A DNA stretch of 64,000 bases. Origin: Palaeococcus ferrophilus DSM 13482. Its GTDB lineage: Archaea > Methanobacteriota_B > Thermococci > Thermococcales > Thermococcaceae. The DNA is taken from contig NZ_LANF01000012.1 of assembly GCF_000966265.1 (NCBI RefSeq), positions 1 through 64,000 on the forward strand. Reading direction: 5' to 3'. Below the pieces are notes generated by a model that was not told the origin of the DNA, made no database searches, and worked only from the letters and a program-made list of their open reading frames with translations. Below are positions 61,996 to 64,000 of the stretch, piece by piece. The number at the start of each line of letters is the position of its first letter. The stretch's first letter is position 1. The position numbers and the translations under genes are program-made.

Positions 61996-63741
61996 TTGAA
62001 GACAAAAGCGGCCGTTGCTCTTCTGGTTGCCCTTCTTGTTGTTGTCAGCGGGTGTATAGGTGGAGGAACGCAGGGAACAAGCACACCCTCGGCTACTTCG
62101 CACTCTCATGAACAATCCGGAACCCAGATTGAAGCACAACCCCAAACGAACCTGAAGACGGTGGATTTTTCGGAACTGGTCTCAAGGGCAATTCAACTTA
62201 CATTGAATTCAACGGCCGTCGAGAAAGGCAATCTAACGATAGAATACGATGGGAAGAGGATACACGGTCGCTATGACTTCGTCATCACCAATCTGTCGGA
62301 TGACATCTTGTATCTTTTTGTAATGGGACTTCCAGATGACCCAATGGCGTTAATCATGAACATGAGTGTCGAGGGTATCCCCATAAACTTCTCCCGCCTA
62401 AAAGGGTACAGGGCTGAGTTTGGAGAGATATACGGCGCCAAAATAAAGCCGAGTTACTTTATTGTATACGAGATCCCCGTGGATTCTTCCAAGACCTCAA
62501 TAAAAGGTACAATCACGTACTCGCTAAAGTATCCTCTATTTCTCGACGACCCCTTACAGTATCCAGGCCCTCCAATTATGGGATTTTCCATGAGCTCCAG
62601 GTCCGCATGGTGGTCAAGCCTCACGTATTCACTGCCCGAGGGATACAGCTTTGTAGTCCCAGGTTACGGCGTCCTTACAGGCTCCGGGAAGATATCCGGC
62701 GATAAGTCTATGTATCTCCTCTACTGCTCGTTCATCCGGAGGGATGAGATAGTCTCGGAGAATTTCAGCGTTAGCGGCGTCAACGTCACCGTTTACTTGG
62801 CCTCCAGCCAGTACGTACCGGAGGAATGGAACACGATAATAGACCTCATAAAGCAATCTGTGGGTTTGTACTACAACATCACGGGTATTAGGCCCGTTAA
62901 CAGCGTTAATATAGTGTTTAACCCCGACTTTATTCGCTCCTTTGAAGTACCAGAAACGGGCACTGTTCTCATTGGAGGAAGGGACAATATCAAAGTATTA
63001 TATGAAAGAAAACCGAATAGCTTGCCCCATGAGCTTGCCCACCTCTGGTTTGGGGGTTATGTTGGCGAGGCCCCATTTAACGAGGGGTTCGCCACGTACT
63101 TTGAAACCTTGGCCATTCAGCGGTTTACCCCCTGGGGTGAGTTGTACATCAAAAGACAGGAGGATAACATCGAAAAATACGGAACGGTCAGCATCAACGA
63201 GGCTTTCAAGCTGGCGGAAACAGGCCAGCATGAGTTCAACATGAGTGTTGGCGTAGTCATTTACCAAAAATTTAACTTCTTCCTGCGCTCACTTCAGTAC
63301 CTCCTCGGCGATAAGACGTTCTCAAAAGGAATCCATACTCTCCTCGAACGGTGCCATGGAAAGGAGTGCACCATCTTAGATGTCCAAAAAAGTTTTGAGA
63401 ACGCGAGTGGGCAACAACTTAACTGGTTCTTTGATGAGTGGATCAACAGAACCGAACTGCCATATTACAACGTTACTCAGCTGGAAATCTCGGAGAACGG
63501 CGACGGATATAAGTTAACCTTCACCATAAGCGACGCCAACAACTTCACAATGCCAGTTCCGGTCAGGATTTACCTGGAAAACGGCGAATATTTGGACGAG
63601 AGAGTCTGGGTGAACGGTACTGCCACAGTAAGCCTTGAACTGCCGGATAAGCCAGTTAGGATCGTCATTGACCCCGAAGAGGTCATGGCAAACGTGAACA
63701 GAGAATTCAGAGTGAACGGCGTGGTCGTAAAGGTGGACTGA
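61996..63741 (+). CDS. Lipoprotein M1-like metallopeptidase
   Basis: 581 residues. The signal peptide ends in a lipobox, V-V-S-G-C-I-G-G-G, followed by a T/S-rich linker, so the protein is lipid-anchored outside the cell. Zn motif H-E-L-A-H is at 345-349 and the third ligand is probably E363 in N-E-G-F-A-T-Y-F-E. That is 13 residues after the second His, against 18 in standard M1 aminopeptidases. The N-terminal domain is beta-rich, with several sequons. TTG 61996 is taken as start because GGAGGGGG precedes it by eight bases; GTG 61990 is possible. Confidence 0.85.
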   Translation: MKTKAAVALLVALLVVVSGCIGGGTQGTSTPSATSHSHEQSGTQIEAQPQTNLKTVDFSELVSRAIQLTLNSTAVEKGNLTIEYDGKRIHGRYDFVITNLSDDILYLFVMGLPDDPMALIMNMSVEGIPINFSRLKGYRAEFGEIYGAKIKPSYFIVYEIPVDSSKTSIKGTITYSLKYPLFLDDPLQYPGPPIMGFSMSSRSAWWSSLTYSLPEGYSFVVPGYGVLTGSGKISGDKSMYLLYCSFIRRDEIVSENFSVSGVNVTVYLASSQYVPEEWNTIIDLIKQSVGLYYNITGIRPVNSVNIVFNPDFIRSFEVPETGTVLIGGRDNIKVLYERKPNSLPHELAHLWFGGYVGEAPFNEGFATYFETLAIQRFTPWGELYIKRQEDNIEKYGTVSINEAFKLAETGQHEFNMSVGVVIYQKFNFFLRSLQYLLGDKTFSKGIHTLLERCHGKECTILDVQKSFENASGQQLNWFFDEWINRTELPYYNVTQLEISENGDGYKLTFTISDANNFTMPVPVRIYLENGEYLDERVWVNGTATVSLELPDKPVRIVIDPEEVMANVNREFRVNGVVVKVD

Positions 63742-64000
63742 CTTAAAACACTCCCCACTCCTCCTCGAACTCCTTCCCTCTCCTTTTCCAGCATTTATTA
63801 TGGCACGGGCTTCGTTTCCACTGGAACTTCTGTTCATGTGTTCATGTATCCATTCGGTCAATCCCCCAAACTGCTGAAAATTTTTTCACACTCGACTGTC
63901 CCTCCATGTGCTCCCATCCCCATGACAGTTCATCCCGGCACCTATCGGGGGTTGTAGGTTCGCTTTTTTCGCGGGAAAAGGCCTATTAGGTCCGAAAAGC
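63742..64000. other. Gene-free end of the window
   Basis: No open reading frame of note apart from shadows. The stretch contains an ORB-type site (63807-63832), TTCATGTGTTCATG (63833-63846) and a T-rich tract (63869-63878). These words echo the oriC region. Confidence 0.5.
63807..63832 (-). repeat. ORB-type Cdc6 site near the window end
   Basis: On the minus strand it reads AGTTCCAGTGGAAACGAAGC. This keeps the whole canonical core TTCCAGTGGAAACGAA of archaeal mini-ORBs. It is intergenic, some 52 kb from oriC. Confidence 0.7.

Overview
The window is chromosomal DNA of a hyperthermophilic euryarchaeon of the Thermococcales, most likely a Thermococcus. The evidence is an Orc1/Cdc6 - DP1 - DP2 D-family polymerase cluster beside an ORB-type origin, RadA, archaeal LonB, NucS/EndoMS, a tungsten aldehyde:ferredoxin oxidoreductase with its maturase, a CGP-CTERM secreted protein, Tfx, a Tes-type lipid radical-SAM enzyme, BRE/TATA promoters and GGTGAT/GGAGGTG ribosome sites. 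The DNA is GC-rich with several visibly AT-richer islands.

Layout. 1-1750: end of an unknown gene, an Lrp-type regulator and a Clp1/Grc3 RNA kinase. 1745-10479 (minus): cdc6, polB (DP1), an unrelated AT-rich gene with a DUF3800/RNase H-like look, then polC (DP2), which carries a mini-intein ending in Gln at the catalytic motif. 10750-12043: an origin-side YbjN-like gene and the candidate oriC (inverted ORBs around an AT-rich core). 12044-19192: potassium channel, radA, engB, a coiled-coil protein, and the AOR - MoaD-like - radical-SAM tungsten operon. 19193-27065: uracil salvage (upp/permease), CBS plus Na+/H+ antiporter, CcdA-like and CGP-CTERM thioredoxin-like proteins, DUF4870, LonB. 27066-29955: a plastic zone with a two-gene toxin-antitoxin-like pair, palindromes, IS6-type transposase relics on both sides of tRNA-Glu(CTC), and a ferritin-like gene. 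30056-43391: valS, a frameshifted symporter, a large secreted protein, tpiA, a TnpB element with a probably lost start codon, a PAC2 protein, nucS, gcvT, an EamA transporter and a methyltransferase.

43725-49636 is the most novel block: seven tightly coupled plus-strand genes (small secreted two-Cys protein, two tandem paralogous membrane-anchored exoproteins, a PEGA-repeat exoprotein, ABC-2 permease, small membrane protein, ABC ATPase). It looks like one surface, export or immunity machine with no name that I can give. 49633-64000: DUF2103 protein, NhaC antiporter, family-4 uracil-DNA glycosylase, Tes with a small partner, a chemoreceptor, a frameshifted DUF2139 gene, CidA/LrgA-LrgB, Tfx, trpS and a lipoprotein metallopeptidase. 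Two strong ORB-type Cdc6 sites lie here, about 50 kb from oriC.

Replication and repair genes (cdc6, polB, polC, radA, nucS, udg) are spread along the window. Transporters for Na+/H+, K+, uracil and organic solutes, and cell-surface proteins, make up most of the rest. No rRNA or CRISPR array was seen.
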